DNA of 64,000 bases from CAVSRC01 sp963798195 (GCA_963798195.1 CAWCSF010000006.1:248001-312000); one strand, 5' to 3'; positions 27,837 through 36,742 are shown, counted from the stretch's first letter. A program made the numbers and translations. Notes: generated by a model from the letters alone, not told the origin.

Positions 27837-28592
27837 TCATGCCGCCGCCTTCTCGACGAAGGCGAACACCGCGTCGGCGACGCGCCTGTCGTAATCGTCC
27901 GCCAGCGCGCGGAGCGCCGCGGCGCCGTCGCCCGCAAAGCTCGGCCCGTGCATGAGCGCCAGCGTGCGCGGCGAAAGCTTCGACAGGTTGCGGATCGTGG
28001 TGCCCATGGCGGGATTGAGCGCCGAGTATCCCAGGATGTCTTCGGCCTCGATCGCCGGCCCGACGACGTCGCGCTCGGTCAGCACATGGTCGTTGCCGAA
28101 CTGCGTGAACAGGTCGCCGCACATCAGGGTGCGCGTCGATTCCTCGAAGAGAACGCCGGCATCCCAGCCATGCGGCGTGTGCGGCGTGTCGATGAAACGC
28201 ACGCGCTTGCCGCCGCCGAGGTCGATCACCTCGCCATCCGTCAGGGTGCGCGGCGCCCGGTCGGCGAAATCGCTGAGCGAGACCATGCAGCCGATGGCGC
28301 CATGCGCGGCCGTCGCCCGGGGCGCGGTCGCCAGCCATTCGTTCATCGCCCCGCATTCGTCCGCCTCGAAGTGACCGAAAGCGATCCAGCGCAGCTTTTC
28401 CGGCGGGATGATGCGGGCGAGCGCTTCGCGGTTGAGTGGGAACATCTTGCGCAGGCCGGTGTGGAACATCAGCGGCTCGTCGCCGAGGACGAGAAACTGA
28501 TTGAACGTGAGGCCGGCGGGCGGCTCGATATCGGGAACATGCGTCGAGAGCCGGTAGATGCCGTCGGCGATCTCGCTGACCTTGGTTTCCAT
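27837..28592 (-). CDS. MBL fold metallo-hydrolase (flavodiiron-like ODP group)
   Basis: A 251-residue metallo-beta-lactamase-fold protein. The metal motif reads GHFEADECGAMNEWL near residue 80, i.e. H-X-E-X-D, as in the oxygen-binding di-iron domain of flavodiiron proteins rather than the usual HXHXD. Further ligands are in HTPHGWDAG and a late histidine in MHGPSFAG. There is no flavodoxin domain. The ATG at 28592 has AGAAGGAAA just upstream. It diverges from a TetR regulator, with a palindrome in the 128-base gap, so the regulator probably controls it. Confidence 0.87.
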   Translation of the reverse strand: METKVSEIADGIYRLSTHVPDIEPPAGLTFNQFLVLGDEPLMFHTGLRKMFPLNREALARIIPPEKLRWIAFGHFEADECGAMNEWLATAPRATAAHGAIGCMVSLSDFADRAPRTLTDGEVIDLGGGKRVRFIDTPHTPHGWDAGVLFEESTRTLMCGDLFTQFGNDHVLTERDVVGPAIEAEDILGYSALNPAMGTTIRNLSKLSPRTLALMHGPSFAGDGAAALRALADDYDRRVADAVFAFVEKAAA

Positions 28593-28696
28593 TTTCCTTC
28601 TCCATGGATTGAGGGGTCGAAACGGCGCAATGGATTGCCGTCGAATTTCATGATACAAGCCCGTGTAGTGAAAATGGATGTGCCTGTCAATATGGG

Positions 28697-28712
28697 TGCA
28701 CACATGCGTGCA
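28697..28712. promoter_or_regulatory. 16-base palindrome, candidate TetR operator
   Basis: TGCACACATGCGTGCA, symmetric except for one base pair, lies eight bases before the TetR start codon and about 105 bases from the divergent MBL gene start. Position and symmetry fit an autoregulatory TetR-family site. Inferred, not shown. Confidence 0.45.
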
Positions 28713-28720
28713 ATGAAAAT

Positions 28721-29293
28721 ATGAAACGGACCTACACCCTCAAGCGGCGGGCCGAGCAGAAGGCCGAGACGCGGCAGAGAATCGTCGAGGCGGCGGTCGA
28801 TCTGCATGGCAGCGTCGGACCGGCGCAGACGACCATCAGCATGGTGGCGGAGCGGGCCGGGGTGCAGCGCCACACGCTCTATGCGCATTTTCCCGACGAG
28901 CGGAGCCTCTTCCTGGCGTGCTCGGGGCTCGCCAACGAGCGCGACCCGATGCCGGATGCGGAGCCCTGGCGCGCGGTGGCGGACCAGCGCGCGCGGCTGC
29001 GCCTTGGACTCACGGCGCTCTACGCCTGGTTCGCGCGGAACGCGGAACTGGCCGCCCATGTTCTGCGCGACGCGGAATATCACCCGCTGACGCGGGAGAT
29101 GGCGGAACTGCGGACGGCGCCGCAGATGGCGATCTATGGCGAAGTGCTGGGCGAGGGACTGAGCACGCGGCAGCGCGCGGCGCTGCATCTGGCGCTGAGC
29201 TTCTTCACCTGGCGGACGCTGACGCGCGAGGGCGGGCTGAAAGCCGCCGACGCGGTGGAGACGATGGTCGAGGCGATCGCCTGCGTGAAGTGA
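28721..29293 (+). CDS. TetR/AcrR family transcriptional regulator
   Basis: A 190-residue repressor. The N-terminal DNA-binding domain covers residues 10-65: TRQRIVEAAVDLHGSVGPAQ, then VAERAGVQRHTLYAHFPDE, the recognition-helix turn typical of TetR proteins. The C-terminal ligand domain is helical and not informative about the inducer. No strong Shine-Dalgarno is visible before the ATG at 28721 (ATGAAAAT precedes it). It is transcribed away from the MBL-fold gene and converges with dnaE2, with only three bases between the stops. Confidence 0.9.
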   Translation: MKRTYTLKRRAEQKAETRQRIVEAAVDLHGSVGPAQTTISMVAERAGVQRHTLYAHFPDERSLFLACSGLANERDPMPDAEPWRAVADQRARLRLGLTALYAWFARNAELAAHVLRDAEYHPLTREMAELRTAPQMAIYGEVLGEGLSTRQRAALHLALSFFTWRTLTREGGLKAADAVETMVEAIACVK

Positions 29294-29296
29294 GCG

Positions 29297-32200
29297 TCAG
29301 TGGAAATTGCGACCCTTGGGCATGACCTTGCTGAGCGCGGCAAGGTCGGTGGCGAGCGACGGATTTTCCTGGAAGAAGCGCACCATGCGCGGGTGGCGCA
29401 TGTCGACCTTGTCGCGATTGTCGACGCCCGGGCGGCGCACCTCGTCGGCCCGGGCGAGCGCGGAAAGGTCGCCGGCATCCTCCGACAGCGCCGCCAGCAT
29501 CGGCGTCAGATCCTCCAGCCGGTCGGCGACGACATGGATGACGCCGCTCTCGCTCTGCATCCTGCCGGTGACCGCGACCAGCCGCGCGCCGAGCACGATC
29601 GGCCGGAAGCGCTCGAAGACCTTCGGCCAGACGATGGCGTTGGCGATGTCGGTCTCGTCCTCCAGCGTCATGAAGATGACGCCCTTCGCCGTGCCCGGCC
29701 GCTGGCGGATGATGACAAGGCCGGCGACCGTCACATGCCTGCCGTTGGGCATGTCGCGAAGCGCCGCATTGGTGATGACGCGCCGCTCCGTCAGGCTCTG
29801 GCGCAGGAACGACAGCGGGTGCGCCTTCAGCGACAGGTGCATGTAGCGGTAGTCGTTGACCACGTGCTCGCCGACCGGCATCGGCGGCAGGGCGAAATCC
29901 GGCTCGCGGGTGATATCGCCATGGGCGGCGACGTCGAACAGCGGCAGCCGATCGCGCTGCCCGCCCGCGCCGAGACCGCGCACCGCCCACAGCGCATCGC
30001 GCCGGTCGAGGCCGACGGAGCGGAAGGCATCGGCATCGGCGAGCCGCTCGATGGCCGAGCGGTTGAGCCCGGAGCGCAGCCACAGGTCGCGGACGGAATC
30101 GAAACCGCCGCCGCGCACCTTCATCAGCGCCGCGGCATCCTCCTCGCGGAAGCCCTTGATCTGGCGGAGCCCGAGGCGCACCGCGTGAGTGGTGCGGATG
30201 TCGGACGCCATGTCGGCATAGGCAGGATGAAGCGTTCTTTCCGCCAGTTGTCTTGCGTCCCCTCTCCCCTTGCGGGGGAGGGACAGGGAGGGGGGTATTG
30301 CTGAAGCCACGCCATGACCCCCCTCCTGGATTGCCAAGACCGATTTGCTGAACGCAAATCGGGGCAATCCATCCTCCCCCGCAAGGGGGGAGGATGAGGC
30401 ATCCACCGCCGCGATCTCTTCCTGCCCCTGTATGTCCCTCTTCTCGTTCGCCAGCGGCTCCAGCGACGAATCCCAGTCGGAGGCGTTGATGTCGGGCGGC
30501 AGCACGGTGACGCCGTGGCGCTCGGCATCGCGCACGATCTGCGCCGCCGCGTAGAAGCCCATCGGCTGCGCGTTGAGCAGCGCCGCGCAGAAGACATCCG
30601 GGTAATGGCACTTGAGCCAGGCCGAGGCATAGACGAGGAGCGCGAAGCTCGCCGCGTGACTCTCCGGAAAGCCGTATTCGCCGAAGCCCTCGATCTGGTG
30701 GAAGCAGCGCTCGGCGAAGTCGCGGTCGTAGCCGCGGCCGACCATGCCCTCGACCATCTTCTTCTGGAAGGTGCCGATGGTGCCGACGCGCTTGAAGGTC
30801 GCCATGGCGCGGCGGAGCTTGTCGGCCTCGCCCGGCGTGAAGCCGGCGGCGACGATGGCGATCTTCATCGCCTGCTCCTGGAAGAGCGGCACGCCAAGCG
30901 TCTTGCCGAGCACCTGCTCCAGTTCGTCCTTCGGCCCGAACTCCGGCGACGGCGACGGATAGACGACCGTCTCGATGCCGCTGCGCCGGCGGAGATAGGG
31001 ATGCACCATGTCGCCCTGGATCGGCCCCGGGCGCACGATCGCCACCTCGATGACGAGGTCGTAGAATTCCTTCGGCTTCAGCCGCGGCAGCATCGACATC
31101 TGCGCCCGGCTCTCCACCTGGAACACGCCGACCGAATCCGCCTTCTGCAGCATGCGGTAGACCGACGGGTCCTCGTCCTGGATCGTGGCCAGCGTCGGCG
31201 CGTGGCCGTAATGGGCTTTCATGAAATCGAAGGCACGGCGGATGCAGGAGAGCATGCCGAGCGCCAGCACATCGACCTTGAGGATGCCGAGCGCGTCGAG
31301 ATCGTCCTTGTCCCATTCGACGGTGGTGCGATCCTCCATCGCCGCATTCATGATCGGGCAGACCTCGTCCAGCCGGTCGCGGGTCATGACGAAGCCGCCG
31401 ACATGCTGCGACAGGTGGCGCGGGAAGCCGCCGATCTCCTGGGCGATAGGCCATGACCTCGGCCATGGTCTTCTCCTGCGGGTCCATGCCGATGCGCCGC
31501 ACGTCCTGTTCGCGCACGCCGCCCGACGACCAGCCCCACACCGTGCCCGAGAGCGCGCCGACCGCATCCTCCGACAGGCCGAACACCTTGCCGACCTCGC
31601 GCACGGCGGAGCGCGAGCGGTAGGTGATGACGGTCGCGGCGAGCCCGGCGCGCTCGCGGCCGTATTTCCCGTAGATGTATTGCATCACCTCTTCGCGCCG
31701 CTCGTGCTCGAAATCGACGTCGATATCGGGCGGCTCGCCGCGCTCCTCGGAGATGAAGCGCTCGAAGAGCAGGCCGCATGTCTCCGGGTTCACCTCGGTG
31801 ATGCCGAGGCAATAGCAGACGGCGGAATTGGCGGCCGAGCCGCGGCCCTGGCAGAGGATGCCCTTCTCGCGGGCGAAGCGGATGATGTCGTGGACGGTGA
31901 GGAAATAGGCGGCGAAGTTGAGCTTGCCGATCAGCGCCAGCTCGTGATCGAGGATCTCGCGGATCGTCTTCGGCACGCCATGCGGAAAACGGTTTCGGGC
32001 GCCTTCCCCGGTGAGCCGCTCCAGCGCCTCCTGCGGCGTCGCCGCATCGCCTGTCGGATTCGTCCGGATACTGGTAGCGCAGCTCCTCGAGCGAGAAATC
32101 GAGGTGCCGGAAGATGGCGGCGGTTTCCGCGACCGCCTCGGGATAGTCGCGAAAGAGCCGCGCCATCTCCGCCGCCGGCTTCAGGTGGCGCTCTGCGTTG

Positions 32201-32847
32201 GGCGCGAGCAGCCTGCCGGCATGGGTCAGCGTCCTGTGCTCGCGGATGCAGGTGACCACGTCCTGCAGCCGCCGCCGCTCGGGTACGTGGTAGCGCACGT
32301 CGTTGGTGGCGGCGAGCGGCACGCCGAAGCGGCGAGCGAGCGCGGCAAGCCCCGCCATGCGGCGATGATCGCCCGGCCCGTGATCGCGGCGCAGCATCAG
32401 GCGCACGTTGCGCGGGAAGGCATCGCGGAGCGCGCCGAGCGTCGCCGCCAGCGCATCCCTGCCCCCGTCCGGCACGACGCCCAGCATCAACCCCTCGCCC
32501 CATTCCAGCAGGTCGGCAAGATCGAGATGGCATTCGCCCTTCGGCGCGCGCCGGTTGCCCAGCGTCAGCAGCCGGCAGAGCCGCCCGTAGGCAGCGCGAT
32601 CCGTCGGCCAGACAAGAATGTCCGGCGTATCGTCACGAAAACCGAGCCGGCAGCCGACGGCATAGGGCAGGCCCGCCTCCTTCGCCGCGATATGGCCGCG
32701 CACCACACCGGCGAGCGTGTTGCGATCCGCCACCGCGATGCCGGCAAGCCCCAGCCCCGCCGCGGCGAAGGCCAGCTCCTCCGGATGCGACGCGCCCTGG
32801 AGGAAGGAGAAATTGGTGGTGACGGCGAGTTCGGCGAAGGCGGTCAT
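29297..32847 (-). pseudogene. dnaE2: error-prone DNA polymerase DnaE2/ImuC (two frameshifts, probably sequence errors; palindromic insertion)
   Basis: The catalytic alpha-type subunit of the SOS mutasome, about 1,182 residues when two single-base frame breaks are repaired. The PHP domain starts with TTNFSFLQGASHPEEL; polymerase motifs include QGRGSAANSAVCYCLGI, PPDIDVDFEHERREEV, MLQKADSVGVFQVESRAQM, RPGPIQGDMVHPYLRRR and FGEYGFPESHAASFA. The frames break near 32058 (removing a base gives YPDEPTGDAATPQEALERL) and near 31444 (removing a base gives AYAQEIGGFPRHLSQHV). Between GQEEIAAV and HAVRLGLRQIKG a palindromic repeat adds about 50-60 residues without a stop. An OB-fold domain ends the protein. 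It belongs with imuA and imuB upstream but is separated from imuB by a gene on the other strand. Confidence 0.88.
30255..30394 (+). repeat. palindromic repeat element, copy A (inside dnaE2)
   Basis: About 140 bases of three stem-loops inserted in the dnaE2 frame. Left hairpin: CCCCTCTCCCC around TTGC against GGGGGAGGG. Centre: outer arms GGATTGCC (30328-30335) and GGCAATCC (30363-30370) enclosing CGATTTGC (30341-30348) and GCAAATCG (30354-30361). Right hairpin: CCTCCCCC / GGGGGGAGG around GCAA. Read on the gene strand it encodes SSSPLAGEDG...PSLSLPRKGRGD with no stop. Copies B and C share this layout. Confidence 0.85.
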
Positions 32848-32870
32848 GGGGCCGCCACCCCACGCTGCTG

Positions 32871-32885
32871 GAACCCGGAAGGTTC
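32871..32885. promoter_or_regulatory. inverted repeat upstream of dnaE2
   Basis: GAACC-CGGAA-GGTTC, a perfect five-base inverted repeat 24 bases before the dnaE2 start codon. The half sites (GAAC, GTTC) resemble LexA half sites, but here they are inverted, not direct as in the box before imuA. It could let dnaE2 respond to damage by itself; tentative. Confidence 0.35.
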
Positions 32886-33026
32886 GGCGGCGTTGATGGT
32901 GGACAAAACGTCGCGGCCGGTTTCTCCGTCACAAATTCGCCTGCCTCCCCGACGAGAGGGGCGCCAACCCTCGTTTAACAATCCTTGTTCAGCCCCCCTT
33001 TGCGGGAGGCCGGAGACCGTTTGACC

Positions 33027-33533
33027 ATGAAACCCGCCCTGCGCATTGCGCTTGCCTTCACCCTTCTCGCCGGCGCGACGCTCGCGCCTGCCCAGGCCGC
33101 CGAAAGGCCCTTCCTCGATCGCTTCCTCGGCTCCTGGTCGGGCTCGGCGACCGTCATCGACAACGACCGCCCGATGAACGTCACCTGCCAGGTGACCGGC
33201 GCGCCGGACGACAACCACATCTCGATCAAGGGCCACTGCAACGCCGGCTTCATCAGCCGCGCGATCTCGGCCGACCTCACCTTCGACCCGAAGAGCGGCC
33301 GCTACACCGGCACCTATATCGGCGACGACGTCGGCCCGGCGCATCTGTCGGGCAAGCGCAGCGGCAACACGGTCCAGCTCACCATCACCTGGCCAAAGCC
33401 GGTGAACGGCGACACGGTGGCCAAGATGACCATCGTCAACACCGGTAATGGCGAACTCAAGATCACGCTCGACGACAAGCCGGCCGCCGGCAGCATGGTG
33501 GCGCGCACCGACTTCGTCCTGTCGCAGCTCTGA
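33027..33533 (+). CDS. exported protein of unknown function
   Basis: A 168-residue protein, not recognised. A signal peptide (MKPALRIALAFTLLAGATLA, cut near residue 25 after AQA) leads to a beta-rich mature domain: RFLGSWSGSATV, NHISIKGHCNAGF with two spaced cysteines (CQV...GHCN), and TYIGDDVGPAHLSGKRSG. The pattern of short antiparallel strands resembles a small lipocalin-like barrel, but this is only impression. GCGGGAGG lies upstream of the ATG. It sits on the opposite strand between imuB and dnaE2, convergent with imuB, splitting the mutagenesis cassette. Confidence 0.8.
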   Translation: MKPALRIALAFTLLAGATLAPAQAAERPFLDRFLGSWSGSATVIDNDRPMNVTCQVTGAPDDNHISIKGHCNAGFISRAISADLTFDPKSGRYTGTYIGDDVGPAHLSGKRSGNTVQLTITWPKPVNGDTVAKMTIVNTGNGELKITLDDKPAAGSMVARTDFVLSQL

Positions 33534-33858
33534 GCCGGCCGCAATCACGCGAACACCCCGTGCATGTACCAGCGCGGGGTGTTCGTCTCGCGTCCGTAGA
33601 GGCCCTCGCGGAACAGCCAGAAGCGGTGACCGCTGGTGTCCTCGACGCGGAAATAATCGCGCGTGAGATCCTCGTCGCGCCACCACTCGCCGGCGATGCG
33701 TTCCGGCCCCTCGGCCCGCGCCACCAGATAGAGCGCCCGCCGCCAGCGGAAGCGCGCCGGCGGCCCGTCGGGCACTTCCGCTACCGCCTCCACCGGCTCG
33801 GGCCGCGCGAAGATGCGCAGCGGACGGGAGATCGTTTCTTCCGGCGCGCGGTTGGCTA

Positions 33859-33928
33859 GCGTCCCCTCCTCCCTTGCGGGGGAGGGATAGGGAGGGGGGT
33901 ATGTCTGAAGACGTGCCCTGGCCCCCGG
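33859..33928 (+). repeat. palindromic repeat element, copy B, left half only (inside imuB)
   Basis: Matches the left 65-70 bases of copy A almost base for base (GCGTCCCCTC, then CTTGCGGGGGAGGGA, then AGGGAGGGGGGTAT, CTGAAG), then loses similarity before the central stem. The imuB reading frame changes within it; one surplus base would explain that. Confidence 0.75.
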
Positions 33929-35074
33929 AAGAAAATGCATCGAGTCCCTCCGCCCGCTCGGGGATGTGGCTGTCGCCCGCCACGATGCGGTTGACCGCGC
34001 GCGAACCGAGGCGCGCGCCGATGCGATCGATCAGCCCTTCCAGATCCGCCTCCGCGTCGCCATCGCCGGTGAGGTCGATCTGCGCCGGCGACAGCGGCGC
34101 CGTCTCCGGCACGGCAAGGCGCGCCATGTCGAAACCGAAGCCGGCATCGAGTTCGTCGCCAAGGCTCCGGAATTTCTCCCGGAAGAGCGCGAGGATGCGC
34201 TTCGGCGCGCGCAGCGGCCGGCCGGCGCCGACGGCGATGCGGGCGATGGCGCCATCGACGCGGAAGAGCGTGAATTCGAGCGTGCGCGCGCCAAGCCCGC
34301 GGCCCTCGAGCGTGCGCGCCAGCGTTGCCGCGAGCGAGGAGAGCGTGGCAGCGATATCCTCCTCCAGCGCGATCGGCTCGGCGAAGCGCCGCTCGGCCAG
34401 CATCGCCGGCGCCGGCCGGCGCGGGCTGATCGCTTCTTCGTCGCGCCCGAGCGCCTGATCCAGCCGATGGATGAACCCCATGCCGAAGCGCGCGGCGAGC
34501 GGCGCGCGGGGTCGCATCCGATGACCTGCCCGATGCGCTTCAGCCCGACCCGGTCGAGCGCCGCGACGATGTCATGGCCGAGGCGGAGCGCGGCCAGCGG
34601 CAGCGGCGCCAGCATCGCCGCCATCGCGCCCGGCGGCACGATGGTCACCGCTTCGGTGCCGAAGCGCGCGGCCGCCGAAGCCGCGCCCGGCGTATCGGCA
34701 ATGGCCGCGCGAACGTGGAAGCCCTGCCCCGTGAGACGCCGGACGAGATCGGCGATCAGTACCGATTCGCCTCCGAAAAGATGGGCGCAGCCGGTGATGT
34801 CGAGCATCAATCCGGCCGGCGCATCGAGGGCGACCAGCGGCGTGTAGCGCTCGGCCCAGTCGGCGATCGATTCCAGGAGCGCCGCATCGGTGGCGGGTTC
34901 GTCGTCGGCGATGCCGAGCGCGGGAATCATCGCGCGCGCATCGGCGAGCGCCATGCCGCGCGTCAGCCCGAGCCGCTCCGCCGTCTCGTCGAGTGCGACG
35001 AGGCGGAGCGCGCTCTTCACCTTGGCGACGATGGCAAGAGGCGGAAGAGAAGTTGGGGAAGGCGGTGGTTGGCT

Positions 35075-35200
35075 TGCTTCCCCTCCCCCCTTGCGGGAGG
35101 GGGGTATGGCTACGGACGTGCCCTGACCTCCCTCCGGATTTCCAGGTCCGATTTGCTATTCGCAAATCGGGGAAATCCGACCTCCCCGCAAGGGGGGAGA
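35075..35200 (+). repeat. palindromic repeat element, copy C (inside imuB)
   Basis: About 125 bases with the same three-hairpin layout as copy A. Centre: outer arms GGATTTCC (35136-35143) and GGAAATCC (35171-35178) enclosing CGATTTGC (35149-35156) and GCAAATCG (35162-35169). Against copy A one outer pair changed from G-C to T-A, keeping the stem. The gene-strand reading is FSPLAGRSDFPDL...HTPLPQGGRGS. It begins nine bases past the imuA stop. Confidence 0.85.
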
Positions 35201-35208
35201 AAGAAGCG

Positions 35209-36096
35209 CTACGCCACGAGCGCCCGCGGATCTGCCGCAGGATGCGGTCGGTCGACAGGTGCGGGAGCGAGAGCGCGAGGATGCGGCGCCCGGGCGGCGC
35301 CGGCGGGTGCGAAGGCGCGTCGTTCATGGTCCCACTCCACATCGATGGTGCCGGTCAGGCCGCGGCGGTTGCGCTCCAGCGTGAGCTGCCAGGCGGGACG
35401 TCCGATGCCGGCGGGATAGTCCGCGTCCGGCGTCGCCGGTCGCGGCGCAACGCGCCAGCGCGTCTCGGCCGCGCTCGCATCGGCTTCGCCGGTCTGACGC
35501 AGGAAGAGGCCCATCACCCCGGCAGCGCGGGCGCGCAGCGCCAGGCGGCGGCTGGCGGTAAGGTCGTAGGCCGGCGGGTTACCGCGCATCTCGGTCAGCA
35601 CCGCCGCGAGACCGCGGCAGGAGAGCCCCTCCTCGAACACCCACAGGGCATCGCCGGGCTTCTTCACCGTGACGACGATGAGCCGTTGCGAATCGCCTCC
35701 GAAACGGTCGAGCCCGACGCCATAGGGAAGCCCCGCCTCGCGCGCCGCGGCGGCTTGCACGATCCACAGCACCGGCCGGTCGTCGGCCTGCGCCAGGCGG
35801 GCGAGGATGGCGACGGCGAAGCCTGTGGCGGCGGTTGCTTCCCGCGCCGTCGCGGCATGCACCTCGTGCAGGGCATCGCGGCGAAGGCCGCCCACCAGCA
35901 TGGAGTCCAGCTTGGGCAGCGCGAAGGGCAGCCGGCCCCCGGCACGGCGCGGGGCAAGACTCGGCGCCGCCGCGTCCTCCGGCGCGCGGAACGCATCGAC
36001 GGCGGCGCTGCTGCGCCCCTCGATCTCGGCGATTTGGCGGCGCAAACCGGCAAAGCGGTCCCCCGCCATGAAAACGCGCGCGTCCATGGCCCTCAT
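35209..36096 (-). CDS. imuA: ImuA, RecA-like mutasome accessory protein
   Basis: A 295-residue protein of the SulA/RecA-like ImuA family, required together with ImuB and DnaE2 for damage-induced mutagenesis in alphaproteobacteria. Conserved stretches: LPFALPKLDSMLVGGLRRDALHEVH near residue 55, LWIVQAAAAREAGLPYGVGL near residue 108, and the C-terminal WQLTLERNRRGLTG then VEWDHERRAFA. There is no functional Walker A. The ATG at 36096 (a second at 36087) lies 17 bases from a LexA box. The last 119 bases overlap the imuB start, and its stop is nine bases from repeat copy C. It is the first gene of the SOS cassette. Confidence 0.9.
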   Translation of the reverse strand: MRAMDARVFMAGDRFAGLRRQIAEIEGRSSAAVDAFRAPEDAAAPSLAPRRAGGRLPFALPKLDSMLVGGLRRDALHEVHAATAREATAATGFAVAILARLAQADDRPVLWIVQAAAAREAGLPYGVGLDRFGGDSQRLIVVTVKKPGDALWVFEEGLSCRGLAAVLTEMRGNPPAYDLTASRRLALRARAAGVMGLFLRQTGEADASAAETRWRVAPRPATPDADYPAGIGRPAWQLTLERNRRGLTGTIDVEWDHERRAFAPAGAARAPHPRALAPAPVDRPHPAADPRALVA

Positions 36097-36113
36097 GCCT
36101 GACTAAGGAATAT

Positions 36114-36128
36114 GTTCCTGCTTTGTTC
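36114..36128. promoter_or_regulatory. LexA (SOS) box upstream of imuA
   Basis: GTTC-CTGCTTT-GTTC, an exact match to the alphaproteobacterial LexA direct repeat GTTC-N7-GTTC, 17 bases before the imuA start. A degenerate second site (GAAC-N7-GAGT) lies at 36143-36157. Damage-inducible control of imuA-imuB is expected. Confidence 0.8.
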
Positions 36129-36261
36129 CTATTGATTCCGGAGAACAAAGCGAGAGTCAAGCAATCCTGTAAAAAGTGATGAGGGTCTGAATATCTTAAC
36201 GCGCCCATAGGTTTGCGCGTGCTAATCGCGGAGCCGGCCATCCACCCGGGAGGTATTTTCC

Positions 36262-36693
36262 ATGCTCCGCCGCGCTTCGCTCGCCCTCGCCGCCGCGCTT
36301 CTCAGCGCAACCTTCGCTCATGCCGAGGAGGCAATCTCCTACAAGACCCTCGTCACGCCCCTCCTGGAGACCACCGAGACGATCATCGGCCAGCCGCTCG
36401 CCTATCCCGACGGCACGGCCAAGGTCACCGCGGTCATCGTCACCATCCCGCCCGGTGGCGAGACCGGCTGGCACGAACATGCCGTGCCGCTGTTCGGCTA
36501 CATGCTGGAAGGCGAACTGACCGTCGACTACGGCGACAAGGGCACGCGCATCTACAAGACCGGCGACAGCCTGATGGAAGCGATGAACTGGCCGCACAAC
36601 GGCACCAACCGCACCAACGCGCCGATGCGCATCCTCGCCGTCTACATGGGCGCCGACGGCCTGCCGAACGCCACCACCGTCGCCAAACCGTGA
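36262..36693 (+). CDS. exported cupin domain-containing protein
   Basis: A 143-residue periplasmic protein: signal peptide at residues 1-21 (ending AHAEE), then one cupin barrel. The metal motif is GGETGWHEHAVPLFGYMLEGEL near residue 70 (two histidines and a late glutamate); the second cupin motif is weaker, MNWPHNGTNRTNAPMRIL, with one histidine. Enzymatic role unknown; many such proteins bind a metal and a small ligand. GGGAGGT precedes the ATG. It diverges from imuA across a 165-base region holding the LexA box, so damage response by this gene is possible but unproven. Confidence 0.9.
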   Translation: MLRRASLALAAALLSATFAHAEEAISYKTLVTPLLETTETIIGQPLAYPDGTAKVTAVIVTIPPGGETGWHEHAVPLFGYMLEGELTVDYGDKGTRIYKTGDSLMEAMNWPHNGTNRTNAPMRILAVYMGADGLPNATTVAKP

Positions 36694-36742
36694 CGCGCGT
36701 CGTCGTTGTGTTGTCACGGCGGCGGGTCCAGACTCCCGCGCC

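Larger units (their letters stand above)
33545..35327 (-). pseudogene. imuB: ImuB, Y-family polymerase-like protein (about three frame breaks; two palindromic insertions)
   Basis: Non-catalytic Y-family scaffold that links the beta clamp, DnaE2 and ImuA in SOS mutagenesis. N-terminus RRILALSLPHLSTDRILRQI; then PLAIVAKVKSALRLVALDET, MALADARAMIPALGI and LMLDITGCAHLFGGE; then RPRAPLAARFGMGFIHRLDQ; a middle region NRIVAGDSHIPERAEG; and the C-terminal domain VAEVPDGPPARFRWRRALYL ending PRWYMHGVFA. Frame breaks fall in or beside repeat copy C (about 35060-35200), near 34515, and in repeat copy B (about 33860-33930). GGAGTGGG precedes the ATG at 35327, inside the imuA frame, so the genes overlap by 119 bases. 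Repaired, it would be an ordinary ImuB enlarged by the two insertions. Confidence 0.82.

Noticed and set aside
31560..31976. Calling dnaE2 as three separate genes from the three open frames
   Set aside because: The frames carry successive parts of one polymerase and join at single-base repairs.
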